Shown here: in pieces, positions 7,091-13,759 of the stretch
Numbering within the stretch: the stretch's first letter is position 1
How the letters are laid out: the number at the start of each line of letters is the position of its first letter
From: Dehalococcoidales bacterium
GTDB lineage: Bacteria > Chloroflexota > Dehalococcoidia > Dehalococcoidales > RBG-16-60-22
Direction of reading: 5' to 3'
DNA: 14,683 nt
Assembly (NCBI GenBank): GCA_030628245.1
Contig: DAOVRI010000017.1
Location: 1 to 14,683, forward strand
Notes under the pieces: generated by a model
Told to the model about the DNA's origin: nothing
What the model saw: only the letters and a program-made list of their open reading frames with translations
The model's database searches: none
Made by a program: the position numbers and the translations under genes

Positions 7091-7882
7091 ATGTTAAATA
7101 TCATCGTTTGTGTCAAGGTAGTCATCGACCCTGAAGCTCCCGCTTCCACCTTTAAAATCGACCCCGTAGGACTGCGTGTTATCCCCGGCCAAGGCATCCC
7201 GCCGGTATTGAATCCCTATGATGAGAATTCCCTTGAGGCTGCTCTCAGAATAAAGGAGCGGCAACCGGGTAAGATAACAGTAATAAGCGCCGGCAAATCC
7301 ATACCCAAAGCGGTGGTAAAGAAGTGCCTGGCCGTAGGCGCCGATGACCTTGTCGTCATTGAGGACGATATATTTGAGGATGCCGATAGCTATACCACCG
7401 CTTATCTCCTGGCTGCGGCCATCAAGAAACTGGGAGAGTATGACCTTATTCTAGCCGGCAGGATGGCGGCCGATACCAACGCCGGGCAGGTGGGCTCGGG
7501 GGTAGCCGAGCTGCTGGACATCCCCAGCGTCACAGTCGCCCGGAAAATAGAGGTCAACGACGGCACGGTACGGGTGGAACGGTCGCTGGCCGACGGTTAC
7601 GAGGTGGTGGAGGTCCCGTCGCCCTGCCTGGTTACCGTCAGCCACGAACAGAGCGAACTGCGGGCGGCCAATGTCAAAGGACTCATGGCGGCGCAGAAAC
7701 AACCATTCACCACCTGGCACGCCCAGGACCTGGCAATCGATATGAACCGAATAAAGCAAAACAAGCCGTTGAAATTATTCATACCCGAAAGGGATGTGCA
7801 GTGCGACAGAGTGGAAGGAGAGACGCCGGAGGAAGCCGGGGCCAACCTGGCACTGAAACTCCGGCAATCCAATCAAATCTAA
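7091..7882 (+). CDS. etfB: Electron transfer flavoprotein beta subunit (EtfB/FixA family)
   Basis: A 263-residue EtfB, normal length. ETF carries electrons from flavin dehydrogenases to the quinone pool or to other acceptors. The N-terminus MLNIIVCVKVVIDPEAP, the block AGRMAADTNAGQVGSG (122-137, nucleotide-binding region) and the family signature VRVERSLADGYEVVEVPSP (160-178) are all clear; one acidic signature position is Ala. The start at 7091 has no strong ribosome binding site. EtfB normally works as a dimer with EtfA, usually encoded next door, but no etfA is in this window: the next gene is a FAD-linked oxidase. That oxidase could supply electrons to this ETF (inference). EtfA may be elsewhere in the genome. 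Confidence 0.92.
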   Translation: MLNIIVCVKVVIDPEAPASTFKIDPVGLRVIPGQGIPPVLNPYDENSLEAALRIKERQPGKITVISAGKSIPKAVVKKCLAVGADDLVVIEDDIFEDADSYTTAYLLAAAIKKLGEYDLILAGRMAADTNAGQVGSGVAELLDIPSVTVARKIEVNDGTVRVERSLADGYEVVEVPSPCLVTVSHEQSELRAANVKGLMAAQKQPFTTWHAQDLAIDMNRIKQNKPLKLFIPERDVQCDRVEGETPEEAGANLALKLRQSNQI

Positions 7883-7922
7883 CCACAGTCATCGGTCGCG
7901 AAAAACTAAGGAGGTCGGGGAA

Positions 7923-9365
7923 ATGATAGAAGCAGTGAAAAGCAGGGTTATCGAGGAGCTGGAAAAAATAGTCGGTAGCGAATTCGTCTCCACAAATCAG
8001 GCCGACCTGTACATTTACTCCTATGACCTGACACCGGCCGAGTCGAACTGGCCGGACATCGTAGTCCTGCCACAATCCCTGGAGGAACTTAAGGCCGTTA
8101 TCATCCTGGCCAATAAAGAAAAAATACCGGTTATCCCCTATGTAGCCGGCGGTAATATCGGCGGTCTAACCATCCCGCTCGAAGGCGGCATCGTGCTCGA
8201 CCTGAAAAGGATGAACCGCATCATCGAGGTTAATGAGACCGACATGTATGCCGTTGTCGAGCCCGGGGTAACATTCGGTCAGATTAAGGCCTACCTGAAT
8301 AAGCATCACCCCACTTTGAGATACACCTACGCTTTTTCACCCTCCTCCACCGGCGTCATGACCAACGCCCTCGCGCAGGGACTCGATAATCTATCCTTCC
8401 GATACGGTGACGCCTCGCACTGGGTAAGCGGACTGGAAGTCCTGCTGACGACGGGGGAGGTGGTAAAAATCGGCTCCTGTGCGGCCAGCCAAACATGGCA
8501 GGCCATCGCACCCTTCCCCGAACTGGACGGCCTCTTCCTGGGATGGCAGGGAACCACGGGCGTCATCACCAAGATGGCCGTGAGCCTCTGGCCCAATCCG
8601 CCACACGGTACGGCGGTAACCTTCATGCCCATGGACCTGGAGAGTGCCTATGAGATTCTACAGGCGATAATACGGACGAGGATTCCCGACGACCTTATCG
8701 GCACCTCTTTCGCCCTCAACAAGGTCGGGATGGCGGCTTACGCTCACGAGAAAGCGCCCATTCACCCGGCGATATACAGGCTTCCCGATGAACCGGAGTT
8801 CGTCATAACAGCGGAAATTACGGGTAATACCGAAAATGAGCTCAACGCCAAGGTGGAAGCAGTTGGAGAAGCGGTTAGGGAAAGATGCCAGGGCTGCAAT
8901 TTCACCGGGCCGGATACCATTCCCAGCACCACCGCAGCGTTCCCCATGCAGGCCCTGGGAGTGCTCAGTTCCGGCGGGGGGCTGATGTGGGTCGGGGCCT
9001 ACGGCCCCATGAGCCGGTGGCTTGAGACCGTTAAAAAAGGCTGCGAACTTCAGGACAAATACGATATTTCCCGCACTTGCTATACCCGCATCATGAACGA
9101 GGGACACTTCGCCGGGTTGAGATGGATGCTCCCCTATGACAAGGGAGACCCCGAGCTGGTACAGAGAATCAACGACCTGTGCGCGGAACAGCTCGACCTG
9201 GTACTGGAAACGGGCTATATACCCTACAAAACGCCGGTCTGGGCGGTAAGAAGGCTGGAAGAACTGGCCGGGCCCGACTGGCTGAAACTGCACCGCCGGG
9301 TAAAGGAGATGCTGGACCCCAATAATATCATGAATCCCGGCAGATGGGGAATGCCCCGAAAATAA
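7923..9365 (+). CDS. FAD-binding oxidoreductase, GlcD/VAO (PCMH) type
   Basis: A 480-residue flavoprotein of the family containing glycolate/lactate dehydrogenase GlcD and vanillyl-alcohol/cresol oxidases. The FAD_binding_4 domain covers about 44-225: PDIVVLPQSLEELKAVIILA, then VAGGNIGG where the FAD-pyrophosphate loop should be, LDLKRMNRIIEVN, SPSSTGVMTNALAQG, and GTTGVITKMAVSLWP. The C-terminal FAD-linked oxidase domain ends with the typical LDPNNIMNPGRWG (464-476). There is no signal peptide and no Fe-S motif, so it is cytoplasmic. AGGAGGT lies just before ATG 7923. It follows etfB by 40 bases, so the two are probably co-transcribed. Oxidation of a 2-hydroxyacid or an alcohol, with ETF as electron acceptor, is the likely role. 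Substrate unknown. Confidence 0.87.
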   Translation: MIEAVKSRVIEELEKIVGSEFVSTNQADLYIYSYDLTPAESNWPDIVVLPQSLEELKAVIILANKEKIPVIPYVAGGNIGGLTIPLEGGIVLDLKRMNRIIEVNETDMYAVVEPGVTFGQIKAYLNKHHPTLRYTYAFSPSSTGVMTNALAQGLDNLSFRYGDASHWVSGLEVLLTTGEVVKIGSCAASQTWQAIAPFPELDGLFLGWQGTTGVITKMAVSLWPNPPHGTAVTFMPMDLESAYEILQAIIRTRIPDDLIGTSFALNKVGMAAYAHEKAPIHPAIYRLPDEPEFVITAEITGNTENELNAKVEAVGEAVRERCQGCNFTGPDTIPSTTAAFPMQALGVLSSGGGLMWVGAYGPMSRWLETVKKGCELQDKYDISRTCYTRIMNEGHFAGLRWMLPYDKGDPELVQRINDLCAEQLDLVLETGYIPYKTPVWAVRRLEELAGPDWLKLHRRVKEMLDPNNIMNPGRWGMPRK

Positions 9366-9417
9366 CCGCAATTCACCTCAAACAAATAAGAAAAGAGAGT
9401 GTTTAACGATAGTCTAG

Positions 9418-9570
9418 TGTCATTCCCGCCCCGTATCGGCGTACGGGGTAAACTCAGGCGGGAATCCAGAACTCCAACACTGTCATTCTGGCGAAGGCCA
9501 GAATCTAGAGGGGAGGAGTGGTGGTCTGGATTCTCGGGTCAAGCCTTCAGGCTGAAGCCCGAGAATGACA
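9418..9570. repeat. Cluster of three REP-like palindromes
   Basis: Three imperfect palindromes follow each other, each framed by TGTCATTC or its complement. Unit 1 (9418-9469) has ATTCCCGCC/GGCGGGAAT arms and an inner CCCCGTA/TACGGGG stem. Unit 2 (9481-9509) is ATTCTGGC-GAAG-GCCAGAAT. Unit 3 (about 9526-9570) is inverted, with ATTCTCGGG/CCCGAGAAT arms, and ends GAATGACA. TGTCATTC at the left and GAATGACA at the right make the block a terminal inverted repeat of about 153 bases. This resembles dispersed bacterial extragenic palindromes. An ATG at 9565 lies in the repeat and is not a real start. Confidence 0.75.
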
Positions 9571-9603
9571 TTATTTGAAAATTTTCAGGATGGCATTCTT
9601 ATT

Positions 9604-9994
9604 ATGAAACTAACCGACGCGGAAAAGGCTTTACTGGACGGCAGCGAAGGACTGGCCCGGCAGAAAGCCATGGAGCTTCTGGTAAAGTACGGCGAGGCCC
9701 TGGGAGCGGAGGTCGAGCTGTATATGGGGCCGGAGCAGGAAAGGCACGTCATCACGACGACCACCGTGGTCTTCATCCCGCCCAACTTCATACATGCCCC
9801 CTGGAATCCCCTTGAAGACGGTCAGGCCCTGGATTTTCATCGAAATCAATCAGGGCTTCAGGCATACGGAGAAATTCTACCCGCAGCTATTGACCAGGGA
9901 GCAGAGAGCCGATTCAGACTGGTCGTTCTGGAAGGACGACGGCATGAGCGAGGGGTATAGCAACATGGTAAAGCCGCAACAAACGGGAGGGTAA
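9604..9994 (+). pseudogene. Broken chimera: aconitase-X N-terminus fused to a cupin C-terminus, with a frameshift
   Basis: ATG at 9604 has AGGATGG upstream. Residues 1-36 (MKLTDAEKALLDGSEG, then ARQKAMELLVKYGEALGAE) look like the start of aconitase X (AcnX, DUF521), normally about 400 residues. From residue about 35 the protein becomes a cupin: VELYMGPEQERHVI and VFIPPNFIHAPWNP match DAEIEMSLGEEQEKHII and VYIPAGLHHGP of the intact cupin at 12118. The cupin part then breaks. The C-run CCCC at 9808-9811 has one base too many; removing one C continues as LKTVRPWIFIEINQGFRHTE and ends at 9994. As written, the frame runs to 9960 with nonsense. The catalytic body of AcnX and the HxH half of the cupin are missing. 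It is followed directly by the M24 gene, whose ribosome binding site lies in its tail. Confidence 0.7.
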
Positions 9995-9999
9995 TGTAA

Positions 10000-11151
10000 A
10001 TGGCGGAACTGAGCCTGAAAGAGAAAGAACGCCGCCGGTCGCTGCTGCGTAAAAAGTTGCAGAAAGCCGGGCTCTCGGCGCTCATCGTCTACGGCGGCAC
10101 CCAGCTGGGCGTACCGGTACACTACCTGACGCGCATCTGGGGCAACAAGCAGAACATGGTGATTTTCCCGGTCGATGGCGAGCCTGTTTTCTTAATTCCC
10201 AGCAATACCGGCATGACGGGAGAATCCCTGGTCAAACAGGGCTGCTGGCTGCCGGCGGAGAATATCCGTTCCTCGGCCAACCTGGCGGTCGATGCTGCCA
10301 GACTGATAATCAGCCTCAAATTACAGAAAACCCGGGTCGGCATCGACAGCTTCCGCTTCTGGCCGGTGTTCGAGTACCGGACATTTAACGAGTTGTGCCC
10401 CGATGTCCAGCTCGTGGAGGCGCACCGGCTATTCGGCGAAATACGCGGTCCCAAAAGCGCCGAGGAACTGGCGGTCATGGGAGAAGCTATCCGCATTTCG
10501 GACCTCGCCCATAACACCTTTCTGGCCAACCTGAAACCCGGACTTACCGAGGAAGAGGTAGCTGATAAAGCCAATGAAGTCCTGACGGCAAACGATATCA
10601 TCGACAGGATAATTTTAATCCACAGTCGCCCCGAAGCGGTTTACCCCTACCGTCCCGGCCCCACGGTAATAAAAAAACCGAACCCGGTAACATTCTCGCC
10701 GGAATTCACCCGGAACGCGGGCTACGGCGCCCAGATGATACGGGCGTACTGGTGGGAGGAGCCCGAAGGTATATACAAAAAGATGTTCGGCCTGTGGGCG
10801 GAAATGAGGCAAATGATAGTACGGGAGTTCCGACCCGGCGTGGAAATTACCAATGCCGGACAGAAAATTGAGAAACTGGTCGGTGAATGGGGCTTTGAAT
10901 GCGACAAGCTGGGACATGCCGTCGGGCTGTCTTACGGGGACGCCCCCTACATCACCGCCGGCCCCCACGAACGGGACTACATGGAGTGGACCATACTGAC
11001 CGATGAGGTTTACGCCGTTCATCCCATGGTAAGGTGCAGGGGCGGGAAAGCGCCGTTTACCATGATCGGGGACATGTATTTCATCGGCAGGGACGCCACC
11101 AGATGGATGACCACCACCCTGCCGGGTCTCCCCGAGATGATTCCGCATTAA
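10000..11151 (+). CDS. M24-fold (creatinase/aminopeptidase P-like) protein lacking most metal ligands
   Basis: A 383-residue protein with a creatinase-type N-terminal domain (about 12-150) and a pita-bread M24 domain (about 155-370). The fold is recognisable from GPKSAEELAVM, LKPGLTEEEVADKANE, GHAVGLSYGDAPYI and VYAVHPMVR. Family metallopeptidases use two Asp, one His and two Glu as metal ligands. Here, by eye, the Asp pair falls on P234/E235 and Q245, H306 is kept, the first Glu is H341 (VHPM), and the last falls near G357/D358. Proline or methionine aminopeptidase activity is therefore unlikely. A metal-free hydrolase such as creatinase, or a changed metal site, is more likely. GGGAGGG precedes ATG 10000. 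The next gene follows after five bases, so it belongs to an operon. Confidence 0.82.
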   Translation: MAELSLKEKERRRSLLRKKLQKAGLSALIVYGGTQLGVPVHYLTRIWGNKQNMVIFPVDGEPVFLIPSNTGMTGESLVKQGCWLPAENIRSSANLAVDAARLIISLKLQKTRVGIDSFRFWPVFEYRTFNELCPDVQLVEAHRLFGEIRGPKSAEELAVMGEAIRISDLAHNTFLANLKPGLTEEEVADKANEVLTANDIIDRIILIHSRPEAVYPYRPGPTVIKKPNPVTFSPEFTRNAGYGAQMIRAYWWEEPEGIYKKMFGLWAEMRQMIVREFRPGVEITNAGQKIEKLVGEWGFECDKLGHAVGLSYGDAPYITAGPHERDYMEWTILTDEVYAVHPMVRCRGGKAPFTMIGDMYFIGRDATRWMTTTLPGLPEMIPH

Positions 11152-11156
11152 TAAAA

Positions 11157-12098
11157 ATGAAAAGCATCGTAATCTACTATTCACAGACAGGAAACACCAA
11201 GAAGATTGCCGAGGCAATCTACGCCGGTATGAGCGAGGTTTCTGATAAATGTGTCATCGCCCGACTCCAGGACGTGGATACCGGTGACCTGGCCGGGTAC
11301 GATTTAATCGGGCTGGGCGCACCGGTCTGGCACCGGCGGGAACCGGCCAACGTAATGAACTTCATCGAATACACCATGAATGCGGTAGAGGGCAAGCACG
11401 GTTTCGCTTTCTGTACCCACGGTCTTTATCCAGGCCGCTTTCTGGCAAGGGTAGTGATGCTCCTGATACAAAGAGGGTTAACGATTATCGGCTGGAATAA
11501 CTGGTATGGCAGCGTCTTTCTGCCGGAGAAGCCCAAACCCTACTTTACCGACGGACACCCCGACGAAATAGACCTTGCCGAGGCGAGGGACTTCGGGAGG
11601 AAAATGGTGGAGCGCAGTCGGAGGATTTATGCCGGAGAGGACGGCTTAATACCTTCGCTGCCGCAAGGCCGTGAGTACGACGAGCTTTACCCGGGGCCGC
11701 CGAGGGGAATACACAGGACTACGGAGCAGCGGGAGCTGATAGGCATCAGGGCTTTCGAATACAGCATCAATAAAGAGAAATGCGCCTATCCCAAGTGTAC
11801 CGTCTGCATTGATAATTGCCCGACACACAGCATTAACCTGTCCGTGTCCCCACCGATTCTTAAAGATACCTGTGACAGGTGCTCGTACTGTGAGCAGATT
11901 TGCCCCCGCGGCGCCATCGAGTTCGATTGGGAGCCCATCGTAAAAATCGTCGACGAGGATGCCATCCGGCATTTTACCAGGGTCTCGGAAGAGGCAGAAT
12001 CAAAAGGACTTTTCAGGAGGCTGGTGCCACTGAAGGATGTCGGCTGGAAGACACCCTGGTATACGCACAAGAAGCCGCCGCGCCTCAAACCACTATGA
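11157..12098 (+). CDS. Flavodoxin / 2x[4Fe-4S] ferredoxin fusion protein
   Basis: A 313-residue electron-transfer protein. The N-terminal flavodoxin-like domain carries the FMN phosphate loop YSQTGNT (8-14) and the block DLIGLGAPVWHR (49-60). The C-terminal domain carries two Fe-S cluster motifs: C209-x4-C214-x2-C217-x3-C221-P and C239-x2-C242-x2-C245-x3-C249-P, expected to bind two [4Fe-4S] clusters. This is the EFR1-like flavodoxin-ferredoxin arrangement of anaerobes. I chose ATG 11157, five bases after the M24 stop, because MKSIVIYYSQTGNT is the natural flavodoxin start; the frame is open further upstream, but that part is inside the M24 gene. No transmembrane segment is seen. A role as electron shuttle for the cluster's redox enzymes is likely; the partner is unknown. 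Confidence 0.88.
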   Translation: MKSIVIYYSQTGNTKKIAEAIYAGMSEVSDKCVIARLQDVDTGDLAGYDLIGLGAPVWHRREPANVMNFIEYTMNAVEGKHGFAFCTHGLYPGRFLARVVMLLIQRGLTIIGWNNWYGSVFLPEKPKPYFTDGHPDEIDLAEARDFGRKMVERSRRIYAGEDGLIPSLPQGREYDELYPGPPRGIHRTTEQRELIGIRAFEYSINKEKCAYPKCTVCIDNCPTHSINLSVSPPILKDTCDRCSYCEQICPRGAIEFDWEPIVKIVDEDAIRHFTRVSEEAESKGLFRRLVPLKDVGWKTPWYTHKKPPRLKPL

Positions 12099-12117
12099 AT
12101 AGAAAAGGAGATAAATA

Positions 12118-12543
12118 ATGGCCGGTACGAAATACGGAAAGTATCTCACCACGGAATGCATAAAGTCGGACCCGAAAAAAGAAGTCTCCAGTGTTACGAG
12201 CACCCGGCATTTAGAGTCGTTCGGCGGGGGCGAACTCTCCATCGACTGCATTTATATAACGCATCCCCATTTAATGATAAGCCAGCCGCATAAGCATGAG
12301 TTCGCCCAGTACTTGAGCTTCTTTTCGGCGAACCCGAACGACGCCAAAGACTTCGACGCGGAAATCGAGATGTCACTGGGCGAGGAGCAGGAAAAACACA
12401 TCATCAATTCGCCGACGGCGGTATATATTCCGGCCGGCCTGCACCACGGCCCGATAAACTTCGCTAAAATTAACAAGCCTGTCCTGTTCCTGGATATTGC
12501 CGTGACGGGTAAATACTCAAGAGTAGGCAATACACCGGACTAA
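12118..12543 (+). CDS. Cupin-domain protein
   Basis: A 141-residue single-domain cupin-like protein. The first metal motif reads QPHKHEFAQYLSFF (HxH plus a following Glu), and the second motif contains VYIPAGLHHGP, where one His would complete a metal site. AAGGAGAT is placed six bases before ATG 12118. It begins 20 bases after the flavodoxin-ferredoxin gene, so it is likely in the same operon. It is clearly related to the cupin half of the broken gene at 9604, which implies two related cupins once lay in this cluster. Members of this fold act as isomerases, decarboxylases, dioxygenases or sensors; I cannot choose among them. The intergenic repeat follows. Confidence 0.8.
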   Translation: MAGTKYGKYLTTECIKSDPKKEVSSVTSTRHLESFGGGELSIDCIYITHPHLMISQPHKHEFAQYLSFFSANPNDAKDFDAEIEMSLGEEQEKHIINSPTAVYIPAGLHHGPINFAKINKPVLFLDIAVTGKYSRVGNTPD

Positions 12544-12577
12544 ATATTTAGAAGAGTAGTACAGGGATTTTTGCTTA

Positions 12578-12680
12578 CCTCACCCCCTGACCCCCTCTCC
12601 AACCAGCGACATAAGATAAGTTGAGAGATAATTTGGTTAGAGAGGGGGAAGGGATTTGAGAGGGGGCTGCGCCCCCTCTC
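12578..12680. repeat. G/C-rich dispersed palindromic repeat
   Basis: Arms CCCCCTCTCCAACCA (12591-12605) and TGGTTAGAGAGGGGG (12634-12648) pair with one mismatch around 28 bases. A second perfect hairpin follows, GAGAGGGGGC-TGC-GCCCCCTCTC (12658-12680), without a T-run. The CCTCACCCCCTGACCCCCTC text is typical of a widespread extragenic repeat, and a related copy lies at 13716-13751. It may partly end transcription between the cupin and the SDR. Confidence 0.65.
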
Positions 12681-12837
12681 GCTACGCACTCTCCTACTGG
12701 GGGGTAGGGATAAAACTAAGGGATAAGCAATAGATGATACGGGGCGGTTTGGGTGGAAATAGATAAGAAAAGAGGGAATGTGGCGGTTGGGAGAAAATTC
12801 GAAGAAAAATAATAAACCGTACGACAGGAGGAGAAAG

Positions 12838-13641
12838 ATGTTACTGAAAGATAAAGTCGCCATCATTACCGGCGGTGCCAAGGGGATAGGGCGCGGCATG
12901 GCCCTGAAATTCGCCGAGGAAGGCTGCACCGTGGCCATCGCCGATATCGCCATCAAGGAGGCGGAAGAAGCCGTAGACGAAATTAAGAAGAAAGGCGGAA
13001 ACGGAATCGCCATAAAATGCGATGTCACCAGCGGCCAGCAGGTCGGCGATGCCGTAGATAAAGTCGTTAAAAAGTACGGCAAGATAGACATCCTGGTCAA
13101 TAATGCCGGGGCGATAGCCGCCCATGTGCCCATTGAAGATTTAACCGAAGAGTCCTGGGATAAAGTCCTGGCCTTAAACCTGAAAAGCGACTTCTTATTC
13201 TGCAAGTATGTCGTCCCTCACATGAAGAAAAAGAAGTACGGTAAAATTATCAATCTTTCGTCAATCGGCGCCGTCCAACCCCCCGCTCACGAGATTCATT
13301 ATAATACGGCTAAAGCAGGGGTTATCGGATTCACGACCGACCTGGCTAACGCGCTGGCTCCCCTTAATATCAACGTAAACTGCATACTGCCGGGGCCTAT
13401 CAGGACGTCATTCTACGACCATAATATCGGGTCGATGACAGAAGAAGATAAAGACAAGTTTTTCACGAGGCTCGGGAAAAAGGTGCCCATGCAGAGGGTA
13501 GGCACCCCGGAGGACATGGCCGGTGCGGCCCTATTTTTAGCTTCGGAGCTTTCAGCGTATATTACGGGTCAAGCCCTGTACGTAGCGGGGGGACTGCCGC
13601 TGCTGCCGCCGGCACCACCGCCGTCATCCCTAGCGAAATAA
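12838..13641 (+). CDS. Short-chain dehydrogenase/reductase (SDR)
   Basis: A 267-residue classical SDR that oxidises an alcohol or reduces a ketone using NAD(P). Motifs: TGGAKGIG (11-18) for cofactor binding, NNAG (88-91), N114, S142 and YNTAK (Y155, K159) as the catalytic set, and PGPIRT (185-190). D36 at the end of strand 2 favours NAD(H) over NADPH. AGGAGGAG lies just before ATG 12838, which I chose over an upstream in-frame start at 12778 because the fold starts with KDKVAIITGG. After the usual C-terminal GQALYVAGG the protein has an extra Pro-rich tail (LPLLPPAPPPSSLAK) not found in typical members. It could act on the product or substrate of the FAD oxidase (inference). Confidence 0.93.
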   Translation: MLLKDKVAIITGGAKGIGRGMALKFAEEGCTVAIADIAIKEAEEAVDEIKKKGGNGIAIKCDVTSGQQVGDAVDKVVKKYGKIDILVNNAGAIAAHVPIEDLTEESWDKVLALNLKSDFLFCKYVVPHMKKKKYGKIINLSSIGAVQPPAHEIHYNTAKAGVIGFTTDLANALAPLNINVNCILPGPIRTSFYDHNIGSMTEEDKDKFFTRLGKKVPMQRVGTPEDMAGAALFLASELSAYITGQALYVAGGLPLLPPAPPPSSLAK

Positions 13642-13677
13642 AAATGGGGCTGATAAAAATTCTCGCAGGACAAATAT

Positions 13678-13712
13678 AAGAGGGGGGCTAAGCCCCCCTC
13701 TTTGTTTTGTTT
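13678..13712 (+). terminator. Rho-independent terminator after the SDR gene
   Basis: A perfect 11-base stem AAGAGGGGGGC / GCCCCCCTCTT (13678-13688, 13692-13702) with loop TAA is followed by a T-rich tail (TTGTTTTGTTT). It lies 36 bases after the SDR stop, between two convergent genes, and closes the plus-strand cluster. Confidence 0.88.
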
Positions 13713-13715
13713 ATT

Positions 13716-13752
13716 CACCCTCACCCTACCCTCTCCCATCGAGGGAGAGGGA
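13716..13752. repeat. Short palindromic repeat, related to the one at 12578
   Basis: CACCCTCACCCTACCCTCTCCC leads into a perfect hairpin CCCTCTCCC-ATCGA-GGGAGAGGG (13729-13751). The C-rich lead resembles the start of the repeat at 12578. It lies eight bases from the stop of the minus-strand gene and may help end its transcript, though no T-run follows on that strand. Confidence 0.6.
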
Positions 13753-13759
13753 CTAAGGC

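Noticed and set aside
9418..9570. CRISPR array or insertion sequence
   Set aside because: Units differ in length and orientation, there are no regular spacers, and no transposase is encoded.
9565..9603. Upstream in-frame ATG extending the chimera
   Set aside because: This ATG lies in the palindromic repeat (GAGAATGACA); the AcnX-like start with a ribosome binding site is at 9604.
11034..11156. N-terminal extension of the flavodoxin-ferredoxin frame
   Set aside because: It lies wholly inside the M24 gene and is not flavodoxin-like; ATG 11157 gives the normal domain start.
12540..13205. 221-codon open frame on the minus strand
   Set aside because: It is the antisense of the SDR gene plus the repeat.
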